A DNA stretch of 36,199 bases from Phoronis ovalis. Taxonomy: Eukaryota > Phoronida > Phoronidae. The position numbers and the translations under genes were made by a program. Location: assembly GCA_028565635.1 (NCBI GenBank), contig JAOXYB010016631.1:1-36199 (forward strand). Direction: 5' to 3'. Below, piece by piece: positions 16,801 to 28,042 of this stretch (its first letter is position 1; each line of letters begins with the position of its first letter). The notes beneath the pieces are model-generated. The model was not told the DNA's origin and did not search any database. It worked only from the letters and a program-made list of their open reading frames with translations.

Positions 16801-19800
16801 AATCTCGATTTTTAGTTTCAATCTGCCTCCTTTTGGTGGATTAAAAATGAGAGATTTATCTTTCATAATTATTCTCGCAAGAGTTTGTACGATGGAAAAA
16901 ATGGTGGATTAATCTTGCAAGTGAGTTTAATCGCGATTATTTGTTCCAAGCGAACAAGGCTTTAGTAATACCAATATCTGCAAATTTGATTCTGGAGCCT
17001 TTGAATTGTACTTTATACCAAACTGTATATTTAACAGAATGCTACAACCCCGAGGAAGACTACGCCAAAGAGTTCAATCAGTGAGTACCCTGATAGGCAA
17101 TCACAGTCCCAGCAGAATCACGCTTCAGATTCGGGTGGAGACGATTCTGCCAAAGAAAGTAAAGATTCCCCGGGTGCAAGTGGAGAGGAAACAAACAATA
17201 AAACTCCAAAGAAAAAAGGTACCATCAGAGGAAGCATTTGTCTCTTCAAACATAAGGGTCCATGTACGTTTAGTAGTTGCTGCCCTTAAGGCACCTCTGT
17301 ATCTAAAGATACATGTGCGAGAGGTATGCACACCAGTACCTATAGGCCCTGTTAGCTCTTGTGGATGGTGTGTACCTGTTATAATATTGTTTGAATTGAA
17401 GTTTTGTTTGAATTAAAATTTGCAATCTAGTACTGAAATACTAAGGTGAGTATTATTATAATAAAATTTTTAAATGCTACGTTTAAAAAGACAAATTGCT
17501 TGTGTGAAAGTATGTGGGTAATGATCGGCGTGCATGCTGGCTATTTTTTTAATGCTGGTACAGATACAAACTCACCACCCACTGTGCCCCATATGTTACA
17601 GTTCAATTTAATGAAAATAGTTTTGTAATATAATAAAACTGACCAACATATGCCTGATTCCTGGACTAAAGTCAAATGTTTGTGCCCTGAACAGGCATAT
17701 AATTTTTGTAGATCAATGTGGTGTATAACCTTGCTACGTAGAACATATAAGACACACTCCTATCCTTCTTAGTTTTGTGTGAACATATCAGCTGTTGTGA
17801 GATAACATGAATTTGTTCTCATAAATGCACTGTTATACAGCCTGCAGTAGCTAATATGCCTTCCAGGTCGAGTATGTAGACTTAAAGTTTCAAAAAGTCT
17901 GTGTCACCAGTATGGTTTTGTTTAATTTAATCTAACCAACCAATTGTTTGTCTGTACATTTTAAATGAGATAACTATTAGTTTAGATGATTGTGTTTGTT
18001 AATAACTTTTATCAGTGTTATAACTGTTAGATTATGTTGACAACATGTGCAGGCTGTGCAGCTGTAGATTGAAATGACCTCCTTATTTTAACAACAAAGG
18101 GGGACGTATAAATAACTGTATTAGCATGATGGAACTGGAAACAGTTTGGGTACCTTTCTACAGCTAACTTCAGGAGTAGTAAGAGAGGATTTGAAAATGC
18201 TCTCAAATCTACTTCACCAAGTTGAAGACTGATTTTATTTGTGGATATATCCTCTACAGTAGTTTTGGAAGTGATAATCTGAAGTGGTATTTATCAAAAG
18301 CATGTATTTGAAATAAAATTTGGATTTCAGGACCAAAACAAAAATGGGTTCCTCTTGAAATAGAACCTCCAAGGACGGAGCGTGGAGGTCGTGGTAGGAG
18401 TCGCAGTCATGATGACGTCCGTTCTCCGAAACCATGGCGTGCAGATAAACTTGATAGAAGAGGCAAAGGTTAGTACAAATGTTATGATAATGAACATAGT
18501 TTGTAGTTGTACGTTTTTATGCCCATTGCACATAGTGGGAGGTCACGTCACATTGCACCACTATCCAGAAAAACAAATTGTTGCCAGAAGTGTGTGGGTG
18601 TATTGGGCTAGATGACATTTTAGAATGACGTTGAAAACGGGGTCAAATGCCGATCCCAAACTGGCATTTTTTGCAGTGGTCAAAACTGCTTTTAGCCTAC
18701 ATTTTTAAAAATCTGACAACAGAGAGATAGCTTTAAGCTTGATTTTGACCTGGATCACTTCCAATATGGCCAAATGACAGCCATCTTTGTTTCTAAGATG
18801 GCCCCTGTGATAAGGTTAATACAGGTCAAAATATAGGACAAATGTAAGTTTGACGTGAATTACGTCCGATATAGCTGACTGGTGACCATATTTATTCCCC
18901 AGATTGTGGATTTATGAAGGCAATGTGTGGACAGGTGTAATAGACTGGGTGATATCTTACAATGACCTTGAAAAGTGATTTAAACACTCGTCCTAAACTT
19001 TCATTTAAACACTCATTCTAAACTTTCATTTAAACACTCATTCTAAACTTTCATTTAAACACTCATCCTAAACTTTGATTTTTTTCTCAGTCCAGCTATT
19101 TTTGTCCATAGCTTGAAAAATCTGATACATAGAGTGATCATTTAAGTTGTAATGTCAATAGATACCAAGATGCAGACCAAGTTTGAATTGAATCAATTCC
19201 ACTATGCACTTCTTCACTTTTTGCCAAGCAACATATGTTTAAGTCATTATCTTTCCTACTTATATGTAAATATTCTGGCTCAAATTAAGCCATCTTTTGT
19301 CAAAAAGTGCAAAAATGTATGGCTAACTGGCGACCAAGCTTATTCTTGAGATGGGCACTGTCTCCTCAGCAGACTCCTTGTGTAAATTTTCAGAAAGTGT
19401 TTTGTAGAGCTATAATATAAGTTCATTTATGTGGGAGTTGTTTACATTATCTTGGTACTGAATATTTACAAGTTTGTTTTATTTTCAGGGGCGGACTCAC
19501 TAAACTGGAGGCAGAGAGATCCTGAAGAGGGCCCTACTAGTCCACGTGATGGAGGGCGAGGAGGCTATCGAGGAAGAGGGCGCGGTCGAGGAAGGGGGCG
19601 TGGCAGGGGTCGAGGAGGGTATAGAACGAGGGACAGTACAGGTATTTTTTGTCTGTTATTACCTTTAATATTCGTGATTGTTCACTGTGGAGTGTGGACT
19701 ATGATCAGTGTTGTACAGGAATTAAAAATCAAGAAATTCCAGTGGGAAACATAGTAGCTATGAAAAGAAAGTATTGTTATTTTTTGTGGTCTAATGTGTA

Positions 19801-22800
19801 TGTTGATACAATAGAAGTACACTAATACCTGTATGTTGATACAGTAGAAGTACACAAACAATGAGACATTGTCATGTGTAACGTAAGATGCTTCTCTTAT
19901 CACATGCCCATGATAACAGCTTGATAAGTAAATACCTGCGCTATTTCTCATTAATAATATCAATCTGTTTTCTGCGTAAAAATGTGAAAAATGTTTTTAT
20001 ATCTAATCACTTGCATTTTTACTGAATTTGCAAATTGAAATACTGTTTTTGAATACACCTTAATGTTTTACAAGGCTACAGGTGTATGATTCCATATGAG
20101 CTAAAGTTACTGACTGATTTTGTGCTTAAAGTATAGTTGTCATTTCGTATAGTTTAATACACAACTTTTTAAATCTGCAGGCCAGTATACACATCTCTCA
20201 TCCACGGATGAGCAGTATTATTTCGACCCCCGTCAAGCCTATGGAGGAAATGCTTATAACACTGGCATGTACTTCAATGGTATAGCGTATACCCCAGAAG
20301 TCGATAACAGTGCAGTCAAAGATTATGTCAAAAAACAGATGTAAGTAAAAATTGATTGAAACTATAACAATGTGGATTGCAATAAAATTGTTATCAAAAC
20401 TTCATAAACCATTGTAACATCGCTGTGATAGTGCTGTTGGATACCAAGGAGACGGGATGTAATGTTCACAAAGTCAGACCTGTATCTTATGTTTATTTAT
20501 TTTGAAATCATAATGATCAGTTTGGGAAATACTCAAGGTCACACAGCATATAATAAATTCACTTGAACCAATTTGTGTTACACATTGTAAACACTGTTTT
20601 ACTTATGGAAAGCATTTTTTTTTTCAGAGAGTATTATTTTAGTGAAGAAAATCTTCAACGTGATTTCTTTCTCCGTCGTTGCATGACTGCAGGAGGATGG
20701 ATTGCTCTTAATGTAATAGCCAGTTTCCACAGAGTGCAGGCCCTTACACAGGATGTAAACGCTATTATTGAGGTACATTAAATGCACTAGCTAGTATCTA
20801 ATTATTTCTTGTGTTTAGAAATCTTTCATACTAAATCATTCTGATAGTTATGGATGGGAAAATTATGCTTACTTGCAGTCATTTTGATGATGACATGATT
20901 GACGACAACCTCTAGTTGTTGCCAATGATGAATGAATGCTGATATCACATCAAAATCTTTGGATATAAGCTGAATATGCTGTTCCATATTCGTGTAAATT
21001 TAATTTATTATACTGTGGAAATTGACTACTGTATAAAAAATTTCTGTTTGCACCTAACCATACCTAATGTTTGTTCTGCCGTGACTGACATTATATGCCT
21101 GGTGCTATACTAATATTTGAATGCTAATAGCAGTTATGCCCTGTATCTGACATGACTGTCGCTGTCATTCACACATATTATGTTTTACCCATAGACAGGC
21201 CTATATTTAATAACTCAAATTTCAATTATTACAGAAAATTACGGAAATGCCAATTGATGTCATGTTCATGTTCAATGTATTTAAGTCATTTTAAATGAAT
21301 TTACTGATAATTTGATCAAAACAAATGACCGAGGTATTCATTTTTCAGTTCTAGAATGAAAGTATGCCATTTTATTCATAAATTCTACTGTTTTACTTTA
21401 TTGTGTTCTCCTTTATCTCTGAGTGAGGAGACTTAGGAATTGTAATCAGAACTGGTCCTATTTAATTACACTTTGTTTTCTTACAATTAATATGAACTTT
21501 GTAAGTGACTTTATTCTTTAACGAGAATTTACAAAATTCTTGAATGCTAAAATAACCCATAATATTAATTAACAATGTTGGTATCGCAAATTCTCCTAAT
21601 AATGACTATAGCAGGCTGGATTTAATGACTGGAATATTGCAGGCGTTGGCTGGAAGTGAAATGGTAGAATTCTCTGAAGACTTACTCCGGGTACGTGGAA
21701 AGGATGAACCAGAAAAGTGGCCATTGGATAATACTAGTCATCACGCAGAGATGGGTGATAGATCTCCTACGTCACCTACAAATATGTCTCAACACTCATT
21801 CACGTTACATGCTGATGTCCCTGAATTTGTCCCTGGTCGAGCATACTATCCTGTTTCCCAGTCAACAGATGGTATGTTATCTATCATTTATTTGCCCTTC
21901 GATATTAGCATATATGTACATTGACATTGTTGCCCATTCACTATCAGAACACTTCAGCATTGTTGTAATTTGTGTTCTTTGATGAACATGGTGCATTTTA
22001 TTTTCTCACCACATTCCGATCCAACAAGATTATTCTAAGAAAAAGTTAAAGTTTAATAACTTCAACCAAATAATATTGATTACTCTTAAAATGAGCCAAT
22101 AAAGTAACTGACATGACAGCTGTACATGATGTTTCATCACGATGGTCTTCATATCAGCCTCGTGCTGTGCTGAAATGCCTTATTGGCTGTAACTGATACA
22201 GTTTCTGTAGTCGTGTTCAGTTGTGAAACATCTACTAAACACGATGAATTTAACTTGTGCACTTCTTGTACTACAAAAGACAAAAGTCAAACTTAAATAA
22301 AATATTTAATTATAAATAAAATTTAAAATTTCTACTGCAAGTCAGATTACTGAAATCAAGCACTGGAAATGTGAGAAAATACTGTAATGTAATATTTCAA
22401 TTTTTCCTGTAAATTTTAACATTATGTTATTCAGCCTCCAATGAGAATGCAAGCAGTGATGCAAGTACTGAGAACCTGGGGAACTCATCTGATGTGTTTG
22501 ATGACAAGGAAATGACAACCACACGTGGATTGTCGTCCAGTCTTCCTGCCACAACTGGTGAATGGATGCAAGTGAAGAGAAAGCCAAAAACACCAAAGAC
22601 CACGCCAGTCAAGGTATTAAATAAAATATTTCATAAGTTATTTAAATACCACATTTTGTTTAAAGATGAGCCGTTTAGCCTAGGCTTATTTCAAGCATGT
22701 TTTCTGTCACAGATGTGTATATAGATGTAACATATTTTCACCGTATTTAGCTACATACAATGCCAGGTATTGTAAAGGAGAATACTGAATGTTAACTAAC

Positions 22801-25800
22801 AATACAAACTAATAGCAATTATATCAAAGTGATTATATATAGAAATGTATATAACAATTATAAAGTAAAACTGCACAGTAACAACAAAAATCTAATTTAT
22901 ATATTGAGTTATTGGGTCGTTTGGTACAGTGCGTGAGATTTGGTCGGGAGTATCATGAGAGTATCGTTCTTCTGCTTTTTGAGATACTGAATGAAAATTG
23001 TCTGTGGTTAAGCTCAGACGTTAGTTGAGAAGGCATGGAACACTAATGGATATATTTATTCAGACTGACTCTGTGTCTGATAAGTAAGCTTGACATTCTT
23101 CTTCTTCAGAATGATAATGCTAAGAAGTCCAATAAGGAAGAACTGGAAGAATTGGATTTCATGTTTGATGAAGAGCTGGAAGGACTTGACATGGGCAGAA
23201 AAAATACTTTTACTGATTGGTTAGTATAGTATACTTCATAAATTAGCATCTTTGGCTATTTAACATTTATCAATTGCTATGAGGCAGCATAGTGTTTTTT
23301 TTTCATCTATACTGCTTCTTAGCTTAATTGCCAGTATCCACAGAGTACGGGCTCTGACACAAATACAGTAATGAACTAGCTAGTATCTAATTATCTTCTT
23401 TTGTTGTGAAATGTTTCGTACTAAAGCATTTTGATAATTATTTATGAGAAAATTAAACTTTCAATAAATTTGAAGTCATTTTGTTGTTGCCAGTTATGAT
23501 GCTGAAATCACATCAAAATCTCTGGATCTAAGCTGAATTTACTGTTCCATATATGTAAATTTGATTTGTTATATTATGGAAGTTGACTAATTTGGACTAC
23601 AGTATAATATTTTTCTGTGCGTTTCTGTTTGTATCTAACCATACGTAATGTTTGTTCTACTGTGACCGACATAATATGCCTGATGCTGTACTAATGTTTG
23701 AGTACTAATAGCAGTCATGCCCTGTATCTGACATAACTGTCGCTGTCACTCGCACACATTTATGTTTCACAAATAGATGGGCCCATTTCTAATAGCGATG
23801 TCAAATTTCAATTGCTGGAGAAAATTACAGAAAATGAAGATTAATGTTTACTTGACTCTGTCAGTAGAAAAGGATTGCTTTAATAAATACAAAGTTTTAC
23901 CCATTGGATTAAAATATAGTTACTTAGGGTGCAAGGTTAAACGTAGTCAATATTTTTACATATAAGCTTAATACGGATAACAGTTATATATTAAATATGC
24001 AAACTATACATCGTAATGCCTATTACATGTTCTCTTCTTCCTCAATCATCTTATATTCCTTACAATTAAATTTATTAATGTGTAGGTCGGATGATTCTGA
24101 GGGTGAAATGGAGGACTCAGAAATCAACCATATCCTGATTGTGACACAAACTCCGCCATATTTAAGAAAACACCCTGGTGGTGATCGAACTGGAGATCAT
24201 GTCCCTCGAGCAAAAATAACATCGGAACTTGCCAAAACGATAAACGATGGACTCTTCTACTATGAGCAGGACTTGTGGGAAGAAGACCCTGCAGTGGTAT
24301 GTGCAGTCTTTTGTAAATATCTGGTTGAATAACTACTTTATTACTCTTGAGGAGGTAGGTACGTCTATCCCGTAATAGTTGCATATTTATGCTAGCGTTA
24401 TTTGATATCCTTGTTGGCTCAGTTGTAATACTTTTAGCCTAGTTATCATCACCAGTGTTATGTTTATCAGTGGGTGTGAACATTAAGATAATTTTTTTCA
24501 GCCTCAGCCACCAGACTTCAAAACAGTCAACGTGATATCTCGTGAGGAGTATGCAAGTTTAACACCAGTCCCACCAGTCGTAGATCAACCAGTTCCTCCT
24601 CCCCCTCCACCCCAACTAGAAGCAAAAACGGGTAAGTTCCATATAAGAATGTATATAAAGTTGCAAATTTCAAAATTGTTAATACAGTAAAACTGGAATG
24701 CAGTTTATGATTTACAGTTTTGTTATATTTTGTTATTCTGTTTAAAATCTTATACAAGAGATCTGTTTCTCACTGTAATCTATGAGCAAGTGAATAGAAT
24801 TAGTCATATGTAACTCAAGGTCATAAACTGCGAATTACCAATTGGGATTGCTCCCTGTTCTTTTCTCTGCGGAGCATGTTCTAGTAAGGTAGTGTGTAGT
24901 TAATATAAGTATTTTCATACTAATTTCAGAGTCAAAAAAGATATCTATCCAGCCTGTGCCTCATACTGACACAGTGCCAGAAGTGTCACGATCATTACCT
25001 GCTCATATACCTGATACACCTAGACAAAAGGAAGGCGCCATACCAAAAACACCTAGGACACCCCGAACGCCACGGTCAACAGATCCTAATAAAGAGCCAA
25101 GATTTTATCCAGTGGTTAAAGATACAAGCAAACCACCAGATCCTGAGGTGAGTTTTATAGCTGTACTTAAGGGTTATAGCACTTTCGTTAATGGCTGTTT
25201 CACATAAAATTATCACACTTGAATTATTTTGCCCACCTCTTCCTTAGTAATTTGAACTAATTTCATCCGTTCTCCCCTGTTATAGAAATTACCTGCCTGT
25301 GGTGGTAATTTTTAATTTAACAGTTCTGAGTGAAATGCAAATCTAAATTGTGACCTGATGATGTAAGAGTTAGAAAGATGTGAATTTTTTGTGGCTAGTT
25401 ATGGCAATTGCTCGCGTATGATGAAAAGCAGCTAACTACTTGTATAAATGTCAGTTTGGATATCATCTTGTGTATTGTTTTGTGCCATTGACAAATGAAA
25501 TGTGTAATATGTTAATTTAAGACTCCACGCAAGAAGAAAACAAGACACAGTAAAAACCCTCCAGTAGAAAGCCATGTCGGCTGGGTTATGGATTCAAAAG
25601 AACACAGACCGAGGACAATATCCTCTTCGTCTCTAGTCTCGCACAGGTAATACACTGCTGCTCTGTCCAGAGATATTCGTAGCTTAAAGTCATTAGGAAA
25701 TTTTGAATAGCAATGCTCAAGCGGTGTATCTGCACTATTAGTCACAATATTAAACCATGGTGTGTAGATATTATGTACTAGACTGCTTGTCAAAATGCGA

Positions 25801-28042
25801 GGGAAAATTAAATGCCCCACAGACCTTTAGCTTTAAATGTGTGTTGTTACGGTCTATTAATATCATACTAGAATTCTTCCAAATTACAACCTTGGTAATA
25901 GTTAAAGCTTACATTACACAATTCTGTATCCCCTCTATATTTCTTAGCCGTTCTGAATTTCCTGTATACTGAGGTTATTCTGTATCCGCTATGTAATGAG
26001 ACTGTTCTGGATCCTCGATACTGTTTTAAATTTGATTGTCCAAATTTCATTTCAGGTTGAATTTAAGCTAAACTACAAATTATTCAGTACAGTATAAATG
26101 TGCATTCCTTTGTCTGTATGTTAACGTGGTTTATTTTTAGCCCGTCTGAAAGCGTAGTGTCGACAAGTTACGGCAGTGCTCCACACTCATTCCCGCATTT
26201 CCAGCATCCATCCCATGAACTGCTGAAGGATAATGGATTTGTTTGGCATGTCTATCATAAATTCCATGCCAAATGTCTTAAAGGTAAGCGCTGGATGCTT
26301 TGAAAAAATGGCTCCAAAAACTACTGATGGAGCAGTGTAGCCTCACTTTTCAAGTTATAATTTGCATCCTAGGTTATTTCAAGTGAAGGTTTTGGCATTT
26401 ATGATGACAAAAATGCCATTAATGCAGCAGCGGGAAAGACGGTTTTTTCGATTTCCAACACAGCCACGCAAATGGGATATATATCAAATTACTATAAATA
26501 TTTAAGAAATCAATGAAAATATATTAGATGTTTGAGTTTTCTTTGCTGTGCAATTCATTACAAGTTAGTGTAAATGTTTATATGTTTTCTTCCAGATCGA
26601 AAGAAACTAGGCATTGGTCAATCACAAGAAATGAATACTTTATTTAGATTCTGGTCATTTTTCTTACGGCAACATTTTAACAAGAAAATGTACACCGAAT
26701 TTCGCACTCTGGCAAACGAAGATGGTCGTGCTGGGTATAGGTATGATGCTCTACTTTCTGTTCTTTAGAATTCATAACCTTGACCTTGTGTAAATACTGC
26801 CGAATATTTTTTTTAGGCCACTTAAAGAAAATCTGTATTTGAATTTGTTTTTGCAGGTACGGTTTAGAGTGCCTTTTTCGCTTCTACAGCTATGGTTTAG
26901 AGAAACGATTTAGGGAAGACTTATATAAGGATTTTCAAGAAGATACAATGTTGGACTACGAATCAGGTAGGGTGCCTTTAAATTCAATCAAGATTTTCAT
27001 TCCTTCAAAGTTAAAAATTGTGCATTATTGTACAGGATTTTGATACATGTCTCAGTCCAAAATCTTTGTAGGTAAAAGCCAGACTGCCTTAAGCTTCTAT
27101 CTGATTGTTGTGTTTGTAAGCAGCAGTACAATATATTCTCAAAGCTGCATTGTGAATACTTCCTGAATGTTCATAGAAATGTGTGATATGGATGAAGCAT
27201 GTAATGAATAGAAAGAATAAGGACCAAATGTCCATATTACATAGCAAATCTGGAATAACAATTAATTTGTTATCTTTTAGGTCAGTTATATGGTATTGAG
27301 AAATTCTGGGCTTTCTTGAAATATTCGAAAAAGGCTGTCGAAGTCGATCCCAAACTAAAGAATTGGTTATCTAAATTCAAGACTGTTAATGACTTCAGAG
27401 TTGATCCTCCGGTAAGCTATCAGTTGTCTGTCATTTATGTTCAGATTCGACAAAATTTGTCCTGTATTGGTAGTATTCTTATCTATGCTACTAAACAAAA
27501 GGAGTGGATTTTTCTTACCGCAACTCAGTCTAGCCATTTATCGGGTATAACCGCGTGTGCGATATATTGTTTACGTTGTTTTACTGTCAATATTGTATGT
27601 TTCGTGTCTGCTGCGTATTTGTACGTTAAACACCTTCTGAGTGATGGTTCTGAGTGTTTAACCCAGCCACTAATTCCGACCCATAATTCCTGATTATACT
27701 GTCTCACAAAGTATGTCGCTTGCGAATTGTGGTGTGCGCTTGCATTTTTTTACTATTAAACACCCTATAAAGCTGTTTCTGTGGCCTCCTGTAATCTATG
27801 TGAGAACTTGTGCTTTTAACAAATGATTGATGTATTATAATAATTTAATGTTATGGAAAATCACGTTGCAGCTCCAAGTCTAAATTGTTTATTGTCATTG
27901 TTCATAGGTTGCTGAGGAGGCTGGTGCTACTGCTGGTGCTGGTGATAACCAATCAACAGGTTCCTTACAAAAGAAACAGGCTGGTAGTGATAACCAATCA
28001 TCTTCCAAGAAAGAAGTTACTGCATCTGGTGATTCAAAATGA
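10840..28042 (+). CDS. LARP1: LARP1, La-related protein 1 (complete, 20 coding exons)
   Basis: Coding exons: 10840-11443, 15852-15916, 16106-16171, 17038-17218, 18331-18468, 19489-19641, 20181-20340, 20628-20772, 21643-21871, 22435-22613, 23110-23219, 24086-24296, 24502-24631, 24930-25147, 25522-25646, 26141-26283, 26596-26740, 26857-26966, 27281-27411 and 27908-28042. All have GT-AG borders and compatible phases. The total is 3378 nt, 1125 residues plus TGA, close to human LARP1. Family landmarks in order are [34 protein letters not shown], an RGG-rich exon, the La motif, a PAM2-like motif, [21 protein letters not shown] with [30 protein letters not shown], and the three DM15 repeats ending DFRVDPP. 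LARP1 binds the cap and 5'TOP sequence of ribosomal-protein mRNAs in the cytoplasm, acts with mTORC1 signalling and PABP, and represses or stabilises those mRNAs. A 45-residue Gly/Ser/Lys tail follows DM15. Confidence 0.96.
11236..11361 (+). repeat. LARP1: 18-bp coding minisatellite in LARP1 exon 1
   Basis: Seven in-frame 18-bp units, consensus GTTGCACCAGTGAATCCT, encode iterations of the hexapeptide VAPVNP with variants [12 protein letters not shown] and TAPLNP. The central units are nearly identical and the edge units more degenerate. The repeat lies in the disordered N-terminal region, just after the conserved NPWAKK motif. It is a likely site of length polymorphism. Confidence 0.9.
11444..15851 (+). 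other. LARP1 first coding intron (4.4 kb)
   Basis: This long AT-rich intron lies between the N-terminal exon (donor GTAAGT) and exon 2 (acceptor TATTTACAG). No supported coding exon was seen on either strand. It contains a small hairpin near 11618-11652 (ATCATGATGTAA facing TTACATCATGAT) and the TIR element at about 14411-14803. The stretch at 12950-13460 is less AT-rich than its surroundings but was not recognised. Confidence 0.75.
14411..14803. mobile_element. MITE-like element with about 45-bp terminal inverted repeats
   Basis: The left end, AACCAGCGTGGACTTGAACC followed by GTCAATCCACATTCGCGGAC, is mirrored at the right end (about 14750-14792), which reads GTCCGCGAATGCGCATTAAC followed by GGTTCAAGTCAACGCTGGTT. 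The arms match imperfectly over about 45 bp. The interior is short (about 300 bp) and non-coding, with repeated GGACTCG and GATTCG words. No transposase is visible. The outer ends and target duplication are unclear. The higher GC and CpG content contrasts with the host intron. Confidence 0.75.
18600..19345. repeat. Dispersed repeat, copy A (LARP1 intron 5)
   Basis: Degenerate repeated units are built from blocks such as AAAAATCTGACA, ACATAGAG.GATCA, TGGATCACTTCCAATATGG and ATAGCTGACTGGTGACCAT. The string GTGGATTTATGAA followed by GGCAATGTGTGGACAGGTGT also recurs in diverged form in the intergenic copy near 30727. At least three partial units are visible here. There is no coding capacity, and the transposon class is unknown. 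Confidence 0.7.
18977..19076. repeat. 25-bp tandem repeat, four units
   Basis: Four consecutive 25-bp units, consensus CATTTAAACACTCATTCTAA followed by ACTTT, at 18977-19001, 19002-19026, 19027-19051 and 19052-19076. Units 2 and 3 are identical; units 1 and 4 carry one to a few substitutions. The array sits inside dispersed repeat copy A. Confidence 0.93.
19489..19641 (+). CDS. LARP1: LARP1 RGG-box exon
   Basis: This 153-nt exon encodes [10 protein letters not shown] followed by an Arg/Gly tract, roughly [20 protein letters not shown] and then GRGGYRTRD. It lies just ahead of the La motif. RG/RGG tracts bind RNA without strong sequence preference and are frequent substrates of arginine methyltransferases. 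The tract uses mixed Arg codons (CGA, CGC, CGT, AGA, AGG) rather than one repeated codon. Confidence 0.9.
19797..19855. repeat. 33-bp-period partial tandem duplication
   Basis: TGTATGTTGATACAATAGAA followed by GTACAC starts at 19797 and recurs at 19830 with one substitution (ACAATAG to ACAGTAG). It lies inside LARP1 intron 6 just after the RGG exon and has no evident function. Confidence 0.85.
20181..21871 (+). other. LARP1: LARP1 La-motif and PAM2-like exons (7-9)
   Basis: Exons 20181-20340, 20628-20772 and 21643-21871 encode the La motif (about residues 442-530). It begins [18 protein letters not shown], continues [13 protein letters not shown] and [13 protein letters not shown], and ends near DEPEKWPL. 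The helix-turn motif with YYF, NL and DFFLRR is that of the LARP1 subfamily, which binds poly(A) and pyrimidine-rich RNA. About 25 residues later, [13 protein letters not shown] (about residues 557-569) fits a PAM2-like motif (L-x-x-x-[AV]-x-E-F-x-P) expected to dock onto the MLLE domain of cytoplasmic poly(A)-binding protein. Confidence 0.9.
20699..21258. repeat. Source copy of an intragenic duplication (3' part of the La-motif exon plus intron 8)
   Basis: Sequence from the middle of La-motif exon 8 into the following intron is repeated at about 23310-23845. Shared words include GCTAGTATCTAATTAT, CACATCAAAATCT, TAATGTTTGTTCT, ATAGCAGT.ATGCCCTGTAT and AACTGTCGCTGTCA. This copy is intact and carries the functional donor AG/GTACAT, so it is taken as the source. 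Confidence 0.85.
23310..23845 (+). pseudogene. Decayed duplicate of the LARP1 La-motif exon end and intron
   Basis: This copy lies in the intron between the exons ending 23219 and starting 24086. The exon-derived part reads [14 protein letters not shown] and then stops (TAA near 23360), against [19 protein letters not shown] in the real exon. It lacks the 5' half of the exon, its acceptor and its donor, so it cannot supply a La motif. The intronic part stays alignable for roughly 480 bp. Confidence 0.82.
26141..27411 (+). other. LARP1: LARP1 DM15 region exons (16-19)
   Basis: Exons 26141-26283, 26596-26740, 26857-26966 and 27281-27411 encode the three DM15 helical-hairpin repeats (about residues 927-1081). 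Repeat A spans [20 protein letters not shown] to [19 protein letters not shown]. Repeat B runs through [15 protein letters not shown] and [19 protein letters not shown]. Repeat C runs through [17 protein letters not shown] to DFRVDPP. In human LARP1 this fold holds the m7G cap and the first C of TOP mRNAs. The Arg/Lys-rich and aromatic positions I can align (RKKLGIG, AGYRYGLE) are kept, so cap/TOP binding is expected. No lesion is seen. Confidence 0.93.

Noticed and set aside
24291-24296. Alternative donor after GCA (24293) at the end of LARP1 exon 12
   Set aside because: Using GTGGTA would drop one codon in frame, but GTATGT three bases later is the better donor match.
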